Source: Channallabes apus
Taxonomy: Eukaryota > Chordata > Actinopteri > Siluriformes > Clariidae
Assembly (NCBI GenBank): GCA_030522415.1
Contig: CM060114.1
Span: 28,090,804-28,154,803 of the forward strand
Direction of reading: 5' to 3'
DNA: 64,000 nt
In this document: positions 10,440-24,250 of the stretch, in pieces
How the letters are laid out: each line of letters starts with the position of its first letter
Numbering within the stretch: position 1 is the stretch's first letter
Notes under the pieces: model-generated
What the model was told of the DNA's origin: nothing
Databases searched by the model: none
What the model saw: only the letters and a program-made list of their open reading frames with translations
Program-made: the position numbers and the translations under genes

Positions 10440-11099
10440 TATATAATTTTTTTATAAAATGTTAAACAAAAATGTACAATTGCCATTTTGTCGTCTCTCC
10501 CGCTCATGATAGACTTTTGTCAACGCATCTGCTATGATGCATGTAACAGCACTTTGAATGAGTTCCTTTAAAGGGCACCTATTATGCAGACATTTGAAAA
10601 ATGATTTTCAATCATTTTTAGATATTCAGATGGGTCATCAGTATGCATGGTCCATTTTGGTCTTTTAGATCCCCCAATGTGATCTCATATAAGAAGAGCC
10701 CCTCCCCCAGTTTGTTACTCATCTCAAATTCTAATTCAAATTTTATTTGTCACGGACACAACTATACACAGTATCATATGCAGTGAAAAGCTTATATGAC
10801 TTTTTGTGACCTTAAAAAAGATGAAATAGAATGAAAAGGTAAGCGGAGGCAGATTGCAATTATACAGTTACTATGAAATAGAATATAAAAGAAAAGTATA
10901 TAATATGTATAATATAAAAAGTATGAAATGTATAAAATAAAAAGGGCATTAGAGGGAAAGATACAGCCTGTATGTATAACAGCTGCAATATGAGTGAATC
11001 ATGGAGTGTGAAATAAGATGATGTGAGTCCATGTTTGCCCATGTTTAAATACTTTAGGCAGGGGCCTATTCAGCTTAACTACATTCACATTACCAGTCT
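10440..11099. other. Intron 1 stretch with repeat fragments
   Basis: Contains a short fragment starting AAAGGGCACCTATTATGCA (10571), wording common at the ends of fish DNA transposons. A LINE-tail-like block with ATTTTATTTGTCACGGACAC follows at about 10729-10800. No exon is seen. Confidence 0.4.
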
Positions 11100-11262
11100 C
11101 AAATCTGTGTGGTTGTGTGTGTGTACTGCAATGGATTGGCACCCCATGCAGTGTCTACACCGCCGCGTCCTCCAAATCCCCAAAAACCCCTGAGATAGTG
11201 AAGCGGCTCTGTGACCCTGTACAGGATAAGCGGTGTAGAGAATAAAGGCATGAGAGAGTTAG
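11100..11262 (+). repeat. SINE core-family fragment
   Basis: The 3' half only: GCAATGGATTGGCACCCCAT, then a diverged core and TGTACAGGATAAGCGG. The head is missing. Confidence 0.6.
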
Positions 11263-11273
11263 CATTTGAAGTG

Positions 11274-11600
11274 GTTACGTAGACTGTAGTGTTCATGTTT
11301 CACCATACTTCTTTCAAATTTTTTCATTTTTTTTTATCTGTTGGCATTTTAAATGGGAAATGTTGCAGTTCCTCTATGATCCTGCAGGTGGTGCTAAAAC
11401 CTATTTTACCTAATGCAGTAGGAGCAAATTACTGTATTTGCTAAGTTGGTGTAGAATTGTAATTAAAAAAAGAATCTGAAAAAAATATTTTGAATGGAAA
11501 TATTTATAAAATCATGATACATATTTGAATAAACAGTTGGATATCATAATACTTTAGTTTTTTTTTTTGCGATCCCTGGTGATTCCCATCCCCAAAGAAT
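11274..11600. repeat. Dispersed repeat, second copy
   Basis: An unsplit relative of the repeat at 1711-2430, with shared GTTCATGTTTCACCATACTTC and GTTCCTCTATGATCCTGCAG blocks. It shows the state without the SINE insertion. A third, inverted copy is at about 54800-55260. Confidence 0.5.
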
Positions 11601-12575
11601 CAATTCTTCCTTTCTATAGATTAAGATAACAGTAACATTTAGGGTGTATAGTATTGCTTCCTGTCTATTTTACCTGCTTTCTGTGTTTTGTTTATGATGT
11701 TTTAGTACGACTAGAAGTCTTTTCCTTCCTCAAATGAGATCCGCTTCAGAAACGAACCTCATAGGCGAACTAACATGGTCTTTCCTCCTCCGTCTGTCAG
11801 TAAGGCACTGAAATAAACACTTAACTGACTTGTTTCACTTCATAAATTTCTCTGAGCTGCTGTTCCATTAAACCTGTGTGCAATCCCACTGCTATATACG
11901 GAATAATCTATCTACGGGGTTGTTTTTCGAGTCACGGCTTTAAGCGATAATTTGCAGGAGTAAAGATTTCGATCTTCAAGCACCGTGGACCGTGCAACAA
12001 TAATGCTGAGGTAATTTTAAGCATGCGGTGGTGTATAGAGCAGTGCAAGTAACTGTGTGGTAGTAACAGCGTGACCGCAGCAGTAGCTGCAGTGAGTGTC
12101 TTTGACAGCAGGGTGGGGCAATAGTCCAACTAGACAAGGCTGGTATTGAAATAGAGCTAATCTAGAACTCTGCACCAGATGGAGCCAGATATACTGTAAA
12201 GATAAGGAGAAAATCAATCCTGTGAAAGCAATGAAGATTTATCTTTAGTAACATTGCAAAAGCCTCAAACAACACAAGTCCTCACACGGAAACTTATAAT
12301 GATGCATTTACAGTATAAGTATGAAGCCAAAAAGAATTTTACGGACACAAGCATTTCTGTGTCTTAAATACTGGATCAGTGCCCTATACCTGTCAGGTCT
12401 TTCAATTCTGGGTTTAACACTTTCTCAGCCTCAGCCACACCATTTGAGTTTCTTAACGATGCGAAGATGTGCATGCATTTTATTTTATTTTATTTTTATT
12501 ATTTTTAGTTCCCCTGACATAATCTAATTATCATGTTTGTGCAGACCAAGAATATCTATTTTATACAGTATACTG
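11601..12575. other. Intron 1 stretch, nothing recognised
   Basis: No exon or named repeat is supported. Heptamers occur at 12192 and 12309, and a tandem pair at 12564-12577 lies immediately before a Tc1 terminus. Confidence 0.4.
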
Positions 12576-13331
12576 TACACTGCCTGTCCATAAAAGTCAC
12601 TGTTTCAGAAAGGTCAAACTATTGGCCTGCATCTAGCGAGTAAATGAATAAGGAGATTTAAAAAATAGTTCATAGTAAGGCACTGGACCACGGTTCTAAA
12701 GGTCCCAGGTTCAAAACCCACATGAGCACCAATTTGTCCCATTTGGGCCCCGAGCAAGCCCCTTAACCCTCTTAACCCCTTAACTACAGTATTCAGTCGT
12801 ATAATGAGATGAAAATGTAAGTCACTCTAGATAATGGAGTTTGCCGAAAGCCATAATGTAAATGATGATTAGAACTAAAAATCACCTGTAATTGAGGATA
12901 ATCCTTCTGTTTGCTATAAATATTGAAGCTATGGAAAAGGGTCATGTGGTCTGTGGAGCCCAGATTGACCCTATTCTCCAGAGTGATGTGTGTTAGAGTA
13001 AGAAGGGAAGCACATGAAGCGATGCGCCCATCATGCATAGTGTCCACTGTACAAGCCTCTCGAGATAGTGTTATGATGTGTTACTTCAGTTGGTCAGGTT
13101 CAGACGTTATATGTACATTATTATGTACTGAATGACCAGGTTATCACATCTGTGGAGTTTTTCTTCTCTGATGGCACGGGGTATATTCCAGGGCTCAGAG
13201 TGTGAGAGTTGTTCTGGGAGCATGAGGAATCATTTTCACGCTTGAACTGGACCCCACATTGGGTACCAAAATCAAAGCAAAATTGGTCAAATGAAATCGT
13301 AGTGTGTGCCTATTATTTTGGCCAGGCCTGT
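12576..13331 (+). mobile_element. Tc1-like transposon relic with SINE insertion
   Basis: The left end ACACTGCCTGTCCATAAAAG pairs with the right end TTTTGGCCAGGCCTGTA near 13318-13333. Codons near 12923-13135 give a recognisable transposase block (VRVRREAHEAM, a degraded GCFSW region). The part near 12680-12790 looks like a SINE insertion. Frames are broken and most of the transposase is lost. Confidence 0.65.
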
Positions 13332-14089
13332 AGATGTAGAGCTGTTGCTGTACGTACTGTATTACCTTAAATCCATCATGACCCTGAACCCGGCTGAAAG
13401 AATGAATGAACACACAATGCCAATGCAAGTCCTTATTTGTCCACTGAGCTTCATATCTGATCTGTGAAAGACCACAAGTCACATGAAAATGAAAACATGT
13501 TTATATCACATTTTTTATTCAGAAAAACATGTTGGTATTCAGTTTCATGCCTAAAGCAGAAAGTGAGAATCGCCCATGATATTATAGAACGGACATGTGT
13601 CCCCGGGTGTCCTTGCTGCTAATGCTGTTGTGTGGCGCATGTCCTAATTGGTTAGCAAGCAATTTGAAATTGTCACAAAACAATCCCTTCATTTTGCTCT
13701 TTTGCTCAGGGGTACAGAACAGCTTTTCTGTTCATGCATCCAAAAAACACAAACTCTGCTCCAAGGCGACGTCAGCGGGACAATAGAGACTTCTGTACAC
13801 GTGTCTGTGGCATGCTCAGAGATACAAAGTCAGCAATGAGTGAATTTCTGACCTCAGCTCAGAGAGATTTAGCCACAGAGACCAATTTGACATTTTGATA
13901 ACAATGAGGCTCTTTATTTCAGTGTTACAAATAGCAAAACAGCATCTATTTATTGAAGATGACTCATGTGGATAAGGAACGTCTTGAGATGAACAAAATA
14001 TTGACCTGCAACGAACGAGTAAAAAACTTGAAGCTTGTAGTATCTGAAAAGTGTAACAGAAGCTAAACAATATTGTAGCAGGCTCTTTC
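13332..14089. other. Intron 1 stretch, nothing recognised
   Basis: No exon is supported. One heptamer lies at 13355. Short open frames here lack domains and match no splice pattern. Confidence 0.4.
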
Positions 14090-14135
14090 TTTAAGCAGTA
14101 GAATTAGTGTGATTAGTAGCGTATGTCTTGTGTTT

Positions 14136-15025
14136 TGGATAGCCAAAAGTATTTGGACACTTGACCGTTACATATGTGGTTCTTCCCCAAATTGTTGCTT
14201 CCAAGTTAGACGCACCCAATTGTATATGAGGTGGTATAAAAGTTTGAACGCGCCATCAGAGGGCAACACAAAGCTACACGTACAGTCACAGTGCCTTCAT
14301 AAGTCAGTGTGCCAAAAGACATCATACTGTGTATACAGTATCGGGAGCTGTGCAACTGGTGCAGTTCTGACCACGTGTTACCATGTCTGGCTATTTCATC
14401 ATAGACATCAAGTTAGTACAAAGAGCGAACGTGAAATTCTATGTGAAACTGGCCAAATCTGCCACAAAGACGTTTGACATGATTCCCCAAGTTAAATGCT
14501 GTAATGAGTCGTTTGAGGTGTTTTGAGTGGCAGTGCATGAACATCACTGGAAGACGACGAGAAATCATCAAGGCCTTTAATGAGCTCAACCCCCAGAACC
14601 ATTCAGCAACTTGTCTGAGAACCATCAACGCCATTGTCGATGTGTCATACGGAACAGTCCTGGCAAGACTGTTCACGTGTGATTTGAACATGTGCCGTGG
14701 TGCTGCCAAGGTCGTCTCCAGCCAAAACGACCGGATCTGTGACATGCGAAAAACTTCATGCTCCACGATGACAATGCATCCTGTCACTGAGCTCTCCTTA
14801 CACATGAGTTTCTCGCCGGAAACAACACTCCCACACCCATCCTACTCGAAAGATTTTGGTCCTGTGGACCCGAAGATGAAGATTCAGCCCAAAGGTTGCC
14901 GATTTGACACGGTTTAAAGGTGCGTTGACACACAGAAGGTGCATATTCCAGAAGTGTCAGGAACACTGGGAACGCTGCATTGCTGTGTAAAGTGACTATT
15001 TTAAAGGTCATAGATCTTGTAAACA
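14136..15025 (+). mobile_element. Mariner transposase relic behind a Tc1-like terminus
   Basis: Bases 14136-14165 resemble a Tc1-type end (AGCCAAAAGTATTTGGACAC). From about 14425 the + strand encodes mariner-family fragments: NVKFYVKLAK.A.KTFDMI, then at 14627-14720 a helix-turn-helix-like VDVSYGTV..LFTCDLNMCR, then TLPHPSYSKDF and GCRFDTV near 14830-14915. These match the order of mariner (SETMAR-like) transposases. The central catalytic region is deleted and frames shift. A Tc1 element begins three bases further on. Confidence 0.7.
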
Positions 15026-15160
15026 TACAGTGGTGTGAAAAACTATTTGCCCCCTTCCTGATTTCTTATTCTTTTGCATGTTTGTCACACTTAAATGTTT
15101 CTGCTCATTAAAAACCGTTAACTATTAGTCAAGGAAAACATAATTGAACACAAAATGCAG

Positions 15161-18100
15161 TTTTTAAATTCAATTCAATTCAATTCAGTTTTATTTGTAT
15201 AGCGCTTTTAACAATTGACATTGTCTCAAAACAGCTTTACACAATCAAAAGAATTATTTAAGTTTGTATGGAATGTGAATGTGTATGAATCAAAAATGTT
15301 CAGATAGTCCCTGGTGAGCAAGCCCGAGGGCGACAGTGGCAAGGAAAAACTCCCTGAGATGGTAATAGGAAGAAACCTTGAGAGGAACCAGACTCAACAG
15401 GGAACCCATCCTCATCTGGGTGAAACAGATAGCAGGAAATGATCTGCATTTATACAGTGTTAAGTGTTAGGTTCAGCTATAATAGTTGATGTTAATTGAT
15501 GTTAAAATGGAGTCCAGGAGTTATTGGAGACTCAGATAGACTTGTAGAAAGTTCCAGTCCTGAACTACCGAATTGTCAAGTCCTCAGAGAAACAGCTGCT
15601 AACACCAGTCGAGGCCAGAACCATCTTCTAAGTAGATAGAATCATCCCCAGACACCAGACGCATCCCAAAGAGACACACGGGGCATCCATGCGACGAGAC
15701 CTCCAACCAGAAACGGGGCACCAGGATGGGTCAGACAGGTCCGGAGGGCAGAGGGAGTCTGGATCACTGGCAGCTCAGGAATGACATGTGTAGCTCGACA
15801 GAGAGAGAGAGAGAAAGAGTGAAAGGGGGAGACAGGGGGGAGAGAGGAAAGAGAAAGAGGGGGAGAAAGAGAAGAAGAGGAGAGATTGCAATTAGGTATG
15901 GTCACAGTCACAATGTATAATGTGAATGTATATTTACTGTAGAGTGCAAGCAGGGACTCCGGCAGGACTAACTATGACAGCATAACTAAAAGGGAGAGCC
16001 AGAAGGAAACACAAACATGAGGGCTCCCTGAGATGTAAAGCAAACAATCACCTCACCGTCAACAAACCTGAGTGATCAAATGAGACTGAGGAAGACAGCA
16101 TCTAAACATACCAGTTCACCATAATACTCTACGTCCATGAGTCCCCCAGATCTGCTCCTTTACCTTATGGCAAATCTATTTATAAAAATGCTTGGCTAAA
16201 TAAATAGGTTTTGAGCCTAGACTTAAACACTGAGACTGTGTCTGAGTCCCGAACACTATTTGGAAGACTATTCCATAATTTTGAGCCTTTGTAAGAAAAA
16301 GCTCTGCCCCCAGCTGTAGTTTTCATAATACGCGGTACTGATAAGCAGCCTGCATCCTTTGACCGAAGTAGGCGTGGCGGATCGTAAGACACTAGCAGTT
16401 CGCTCAGATACTGCGGCGCGAGACCATTTAATGCTTTACAGTATATGTCAAGAGTAGTATTTAAAAATCAATGCGAAATTTCACAGGGAGCCAATGTAGT
16501 GAAGATAGGATAGGGGTGATGTGCTCATATCTTCTGGTTCTAGTGAGGACTCTCGCTGCTGCATTTTGGACTAGTTGAAGCTTGTTTATGCACCTAACAG
16601 AACAACCAGACAGTAAGGCATTACAATAGTCCAACCTAGAAGTGATAAAAGCATGACCTAGTTTTTCTGCATCGTTTAGCGACAATATATTTCTTATCTT
16701 GGCAATATTTCTGAGGTGAAAGAATGCTATCCTGGTGATATTATCTACATGAGCTTCAAATGAAAGGCTGGAATCTATAATCACGCCGAGGTCTTTTACT
16801 GTTGCACTTGATGGAACAGAAAGGCCATCTAAAGTTACGGTGTGATCTAAGATTTTACTTCTAGCTGTATGCGGTCCTATGACTAGAACTTCTGTCTTAT
16901 CTGGATTAAGCAGAAGGAAGTTAATTAGCATCCAATTTCTTATGTCCTGCACACATTGCTCAACTTTAGTAAGCTGGTTTTTCTCATCAGGTTTTGTTGA
17001 GACGTACAGTATAGCTGTGTGTCGTCAGCATAACAATGAAAACTAATACCATGCTTACGGATTATGTTGCCCAGAGGAAGCATGTAAAGGGAGAAAAGCA
17101 GTGGGCCTAAAACTGAACCCTGCAGAACGCCAAACTCCACTAGAGAACATGCAGAATAATCACCATTTAAGTCTACATACTGATAACGATCGGTCAAATA
17201 GGATCTGAGCCAGGAGAGGGCTGTACCCTTAATTCCTACTACATTTTCTAATCTGTGAAGAAGAATAGCATGATCAATGGTGTCAAAAGCTGCACTGAGG
17301 TCGAGTAATACAAGCATAGTTACCCTGATCAGAGGCCAACAGGAGGTCATTTACTACTTTAATGAGTGCTGTTTCTGTGCTGTGATGAGGCCTAAATCCT
17401 GACTGATACAGTTCATGTATGCCATTTCTATGTAGATATGAGCATAGCTGCTCCGCTACTATCTTTTCTAGAATCTTAGGCATAAAGGGGAGGTTTGATA
17501 TTGGCCTGTGATTGGACAGCTGACAGGGGTCGAGGTTAGGTTTCTTAATTATTGGTTTGATAACTGCTAATTTAAAAGATTTTGGAACATAACCAATGCT
17601 GAGTGAGAAATTAATTATTCTCAACAGCGGTTGTGTTATTACTGGTACTATCTGTTTAAGAAAATGTGTCGGTATAGGATCTAATATACAGGTTGATGAA
17701 TTTGCAGAAGAGATGAGTGAAATTAATTCATTCTCTTCAAGGGGAGTAAAGTATTCTAGGTTTGAATCTGACATGGCTAGGTTAACATCTGTATCAATTA
17801 CATTGTTCGGTTTTAAAGCCTCAATTTTATGCCTGATATTTACAATTTTATTATTAAAAAAGTTCATGAAGTTCTCACTATTGCATGATGTTGTTGTGGA
17901 GATATCTGTAGTGGTCTTATTTCTGGTTAATTTGGCTACGGTATTAAATAAAAATCTAGGATTATTTTTATTTTCTTCTATAAGAGTGGAGAGATACGTT
18001 GATCTAGCTACACTAAGAGCTTTACTATAGTTCAGGATGCTCTCTTTCCATGCTATTTGAAATACTAACAATTTAGTTTGACGCCATTTACGCTCTAATT

Positions 18101-18301
18101 TCCGAGCAGTCTGTTTTAAAGTGCGTGTGTGATCGTTATACCAGGGAGCGAGTTTCTTATCTCTAATAATTTTTCTTTTAGCTGGAGCTACATTATCTAA
18201 GGTACAACGAAATGTCGACTCTAAATATTCAGTCGCTTGATCGAGTTCTGTGGGGTCAGACGGTGACCTAATCGAAGTTGGTAAATGAAGGTTTACGTTA
18301 T
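15161..18301 (-). mobile_element. L2-like LINE, 5'-truncated, reverse transcriptase frames broken
   Basis: Read on the - strand, this is the reverse transcriptase half of an L2/CR1-type LINE. It has the [20 protein letters not shown] region (about 17560-17490), [14 protein letters not shown] (17310-17270), [19 protein letters not shown] and the catalytic YADD box (about 17025). A C-terminal SKLWNSLPNSVRDSD block follows near 16250. The endonuclease half is missing. The reading frame breaks near 17320 and again at 17005-17011, where a TACAGTA footprint coincides with the shift. The 3' end has the TATAGCGCTTTTAACAATTG block and a (TGAAT)n tail (15161-15187). Clade by recall of fish L2 sequences. 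Confidence 0.85.
15798..15887. repeat. GA-rich low-complexity tract
   Basis: A purine-rich GAGAGAAAGGGG-type tract in the 3' part of the L2 copy. The shorter L2 copy at 47516-48049 ends before this point. Confidence 0.8.
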
Positions 18302-18631
18302 TAAGGGAGAAAAAAAACTCCAAATCTACATGGCCCTGTGTGAAAAAGTGATTGCCCCCCTTGTTAAAAAATAACTTAACTGTGGTTTATCACATCTGAG
18401 TTCAATTTCTGTAGTCACCTCCAGGCCTGATTACTGCCACACCTGTTTCAATCAAGAAATCACTTAAATAGGAGCTACCTGACACAGAGAAGTAGACCAA
18501 AAGCACCTCAAAAGCTAGACATCATGCCAAGATCCAAAGAAATTCAGGAACAAATGAGAACAAAAGTAATTGAGATCTATCAGTCTGGTAAAGGTTATAA
18601 AGCCATTTCTAAAGCTTTGGGACTCCAGTGA

Positions 18632-19753
<1,122 letters not shown>

Positions 19754-20622
19754 TAGATGGAACCATGAATTCTACTGTCTACCAAAAAATGCTGAAGGAG
19801 AATGTCCGGCCATCTGTTCGTCAACTCAAGCTGAAGCGATCTTAAGTGCTGCAGCAGGACAATGACCCAAAACACACCAGCAAATCCACCTCTGAATGGC
19901 TGAAGAAAAACAAAATGAAGACTTTGGAGTGGCCTAGTCAAAGTCCTGACCTGAATCCTATTGAGATGTTGTGGCATGACCTTAAAAAGGCGGTTCATGC
20001 TAGAAAACCCTCAAATAAAGCTGAATTACAACAATTCTGCAAAGATGAGTGGGCCAAAATTCCTCCAGAGCGCTGTAAAAGACTCATTGCAAGTTATCGC
20101 AAACACTTGATTGCAGTTATTGCTGCTAAGGGTGGCCCAACCAGTTATTAGGTTCAGGGGGCAATTACTTTTTCACACAGGGCCATGTAGGTTTGGATTT
20201 TTTTTCTCCCTAAATAATAAAACCCCTCATTTAAAAACTGCATTTTGTGTTTACTTGTATTATCTTTGACTAATAGTTAAATGTGTTTGATGATCAGAAA
20301 CATTTTGTGTGACAAACGTGCAAAAGAATAAGAAATCAGGAGGGGGGCAAATAGTTTTTCACACCACTGTACATAAATAAAGTACTTTCTTGTAAACAGA
20401 GCTAATCTCGAAACTTTATGATATCCACCTCAAAGACTGTCTCTGTATGCTGTAGCATTACCTACACCATAGGTACTCAAATATAAATTTGAAAGGTCCA
20501 CTTACCAAATTTCTATTCAGTCCGAGGTCCGGAAAAATTACAGTCCAATTTCAAATAGAGAACTACAAAAAAAGTCAATACCCAAAAATGACTTGGTAGT
20601 CCTTTTAGTGTGAAAGGTGACA

Positions 20623-20955
20623 TTATCTTTGTGCCACCAGTTGTTTGAACTTGGGCATAAAAGGTGTGAGGATCAGGTGGAGGCACTGATGTAAATGTTC
20701 ATTGGTGAGGGAGCTGCGATATGGGTTTTTCACCATGCTCATAGCTGAAACGGCAGATTCATAGCAGTACGTTGAGGAAAACATTGTGAGAATTTGAAGG
20801 GATATTTTCTGCAGGACAGGAACACCTGCTGCAGTAACCATTTTTGTCCAGAAGGTGAGAAGGTGACCACTTTTGATTGCTAGATTAAGCACATTGGTTT
20901 TCTGCTTCCCACTGGGAGCGCAAATGTATATTTTTCTGTAATTCGCTGTTGTCAA
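20623..20955 (-). pseudogene. hAT-type transposase fragment (C-terminal dimerisation region)
   Basis: The - strand encodes a fragment with LQKISLQILTMFSSTYCYES, followed by AMSMVKNPYRSSLTNEHLHQCL and an LTPFMPKF end. This matches in order the C-terminal dimerisation region of hAT-derived proteins of the ZBED/GTF2IRD2-like type (family by recall). The stop is at the low-coordinate end and the rest of the protein is absent. Confidence 0.55.
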
Positions 20956-20989
20956 AATTAACTTATATCAATGGCCAACTTTGAGCAGG

Positions 20990-21285
20990 CCATTAGGATA
21001 TTAAGGGCATATTATAATAAACAGAATGAGTAGCTCACCTCTTATACTGTATCTTTTCCTATGGGAGTCACGTGACAAACTAACGAACAACTCGGAACTT
21101 AACTATTAGTTGAGAACCATTAAATACATAGCCTACGAAGGTTTTGCGATGATTTGTGCATGCGCGCACAGTAGAAAATGAACAAATCACTCTCGGAGAC
21201 GACTCGTTCTTCTGAGTCACATTAAAGATTCGTTCAAAAAGAATGAATCGTTCATGAACGAACCATCACTAGAAGACTCAAAGAT
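20990..21285. repeat. hAT-like dispersed repeat, second copy
   Basis: Matches 5460-5885 in order and orientation, ending in AATGAATCGTTCATGAACGA. It differs by a five-base footprint at 21045-21051, where the other copy reads TCATATTTTC. It may be part of the same element as the transposase fragment at 20623-20955. Confidence 0.5.
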
Positions 21286-22404
21286 ATATCGCGCGGAAAC
21301 ACAGTTGCGCACTTCGTTGAGAACTCATTTGGATTATGATTAAATTAGCATGTTTGTTTTGGTGTCGGTCCAAATTTAACCGTATTTGGGTCCGGATGCG
21401 GACCGGAGTCCGTTTATTGAGTACCCTGGACCTACACTGTGACCTTCACTGGAACTAAGACACAATATGTTCTTATACCTTATATAACATGATCATAATT
21501 AATCATAATTCAGAACAAGTGAAAATGAACAGGATAGAAAAAACATGTGAAGGAATTCATATTTTAACATGATCCGATGAGGCAGAGTGTAAGTGTTCCT
21601 GATTGCCTCAAAAGCAGATTATTACCGTCTCTCACCATCTATTCCTCTGTCTCTCTCGCTTTCTCTCTCTCTCTCTCTCTCTCTTCCTCTGTGAGCATTC
21701 CAGAAGAGAGGGCTCATGTAGCTTAGAGACCCAGACGGCCCCTGACGGACATGACCCCGTTCTCAGCTCCCGCTCTCTTTGTGGCCCACATTGATGCCAC
21801 ACACATCAGCTTTCACCAGAGCATCTCTGCCATTTCCCTCTCTCGTTCCTTCTATCAACCTGTCACTTTCTTTTAAACGTCTTAAATCTTGTTTTCTGTC
21901 TCAAAAGCACTTTCACATTTTCCTGCTAAGTATATTTGTCTGCTAATCAGCCCTGATGATTTCCTTATTGAGAGATCCATCACTCAGACAGTTCGATGCT
22001 AAATACCCAGGTGTGCTGGAGTTTGCTATTAGCAGATGGCAGATGTTTCTCAGAATGAACGTCTTTATAAACGCCACTTCAAATAAGCTGTACATGTTGC
22101 GTCTGTCTAATTGGTCAATTCATCCACGATTTCTTTAATCACTAGGAAAAGATAATCATACTGGTATCAGGTATCAGTCAGATCCTCAGTCAGATGTTCA
22201 TACAGTATGCTCTACTTGTACGTATAAAAACAATGTCTCAGTACTAGCCTGAAATATCAGACGATGCTACAGTATGATGATGCCATGTGACTGTCACACT
22301 AAGCAGAAGCCACAAAATGACAACAGTCTGGACACTTTTTTTAGGTTTGTGAGCATGGAGCACCGTCATTTATTAAGTATTTATAGTTTTTAAATACTAG
22401 CACT
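21286..22404. other. Intron 1 stretch with a (CT)n tract
   Basis: Contains a (TC)n run at about 21650-21685. No exon is supported. Bases 21690-22140 are free of recognised repeats and have mixed composition, so they are a place to look for conserved non-coding sequence. Heptamers occur at 22201 and 22268. Confidence 0.4.
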
Positions 22405-22855
22405 CTCTCTCACTCACATATTCACTCACTCACTCACTCTCACATGCACTAAATCACACTTATTCACTAACTTATTCACCCTCATTCACTCTCACTCACT
22501 CACTCACTCACTTATTCACCATCATTTACTCTCACTCACTCACTCACTCACTCACTCACTTGTTCTTCGTCCTTCACCTATTTATTCACACTTGCTTTCA
22601 CACACTTCCCCTCACTCATTCTCACTCTTTCACTCACTCTTTCTGTCACTGACTCACTCACTCACTTACTCATTCACCCTGATTTACTCTCACTCACTCA
22701 CTTGTTCTTTGTCCTTCACCTATTTATTCAGCCTCGCTCACTTTCTCTCACTTCCTCTCACTCATTCGCACTCACTCACTCTCTCATTCTCACTCACTCT
22801 CTCTCTTTCTTACACTGATACACTTTCACATTCACTCACTCACTCAGTCACTCTC
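22405..22855. repeat. (CTCA)n low-complexity domain
   Basis: About 450 bp of CACTCACTCACTC and variants (TCACT, CTTATTCAC), with two partly duplicated blocks that share TTGTTCTT(C/T)GTCCTTCACC (near 22560 and 22703). This shows the array grew by segmental duplication. Confidence 0.85.
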
Positions 22856-23674
22856 AGTGAGCCCTTTTTCTTGGTCAGGGTATCACTGGATGTGGAGGTT
22901 AACTCAGGAACCCTCTGTGCTGGAAGCTGGAAATCCATCTTGGATACAGCACCAGTACTTTGTACAGTAGAAAATATAAATAGAGCTAAATAATAAAAAT
23001 GTTTTGTAATTCCTCTGCTTGTTTAATAGTCTGGATATTTCTCATGTTGCGATCCGTACTGGTAAGACTCATATGTGTATTCCATACTGTACATTACTTT
23101 TTCATGTTTAGCTAATTTCTAGCCTGTTGCTGTAGTCTCATCTATTTTCTTCCACAAAGAATAGAGTAGGCACTGAGAACCGGTACAGTCAAATAAGTGA
23201 CTCCGCTATATTTATGACTTCTCTCGTATCATTGTAACATTTGGTTTTGAGCCCTAAAGCAGAAAATATTATATTCTTTTCCCCTCTCTACTGCAGATAT
23301 CAGCTTTAATCCAAACACATGACTCATTCCAGTGTAATGCAGCGATTTATCCGTTCTGGGCAGAGAAGCTCTAGAGGCTTCGCTTTGTTTCTTTTGAAGA
23401 CTTTTTTTTTCAATCTGTAGGTGTGAATGTAGGCGAGTATGGTAGGCTAGTCTTTTGTTATCATTGCACTAAATTGTTTATGGTTCAGTTAAGGTCTGAC
23501 CGAGTCCACAAGTCAAAAACCAGAAAGTTTTGCTACACAAAAAGCTTACAGTAGTTTGAATAAGACCGCTTGTTGAGAGCTAAGCTTTGGAGATGTCCTC
23601 CAGATGAAAGTTTAAATCAGTAATGAGGTGCTTATAGTTAAAGCAGGTGTTAACTCCAGCAGTTGTTCAGATTC
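22856..23674. other. Intron 1 stretch, nothing recognised
   Basis: No exon or repeat family recognised. Heptamers occur at 22963, 23085 and 23547. Confidence 0.4.
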
Positions 23675-23911
23675 AGCCGTGAAATCCAGTGTCCTGACCT
23701 CTGACCCAACTCAACACCTTAGGAATGAACTGGAACTGGAGCCTCTTTACCCAACATCAATGCTTGAATAATCACAAATGTCTTTTCAGAAGAGTGGAAG
23801 TTATTAAACAGATGTATGTATGTATGTATGTATAATATATGTTTAATTGTAAAGCAAAGACTAGAGCTCTTGTGAGTATGGTGTCCACATACTTTTGGCC
23901 ATATAGTGTAA
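23675..23911 (+). mobile_element. Tc1-like relic, 3' end
   Basis: A degraded C-terminal transposase region (AGAAGAGTGGAAGTTATTAAA) precedes a terminus GGTGTCCACATACTTTTGGC and CATATAGTGTA. This is the right end of a fish Tc1-type family whose left end resembles 14136-14165. A (TATG)n tract has expanded inside at 23815-23833. Confidence 0.55.
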
Positions 23912-23989
23912 GCGGCCACCGGCCATCCATCCAACTAGGAGCGTCAATAGTTCATATACCATAGAGACTATGAAGGCCAATGGTGACCC

Positions 23990-24250
23990 TTGTGTTTATC
24001 CCATTTTTAAAACCATGGTGGGACCTTCAGTCAACATACACACACTCATTCACACACTGCGGGCAATTTGGAAACGCCAATTAGCCTAATCTACATGTGT
24101 TTGGACTGTGGGAGGAAATTGGAGCATCTGGAGGAAATCCACCCAACATGGGGAGAACATGCAAACTCCATGCACACAGACCCCAAGGTCGAACCCGGAC
24201 CCTGGAGGTGTACTAGGTGGTGTCGACAGTGCTAACCAAAAGGCACCATA
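23990..24250 (-). repeat. SINE core-family copy, inverted
   Basis: Reads in reverse as the SINE head and middle: B-box side near 24190-24210, the TTTGCATGTTCTCCCC block and the AATTGGCGTTTCCAAATTGC block. The core 3' end is missing. Confidence 0.65.

Noticed and set aside
17596..18030. 144-codon + strand open frame
   Set aside because: Antisense to the L2 LINE reverse transcriptase frame, with no domain of its own.
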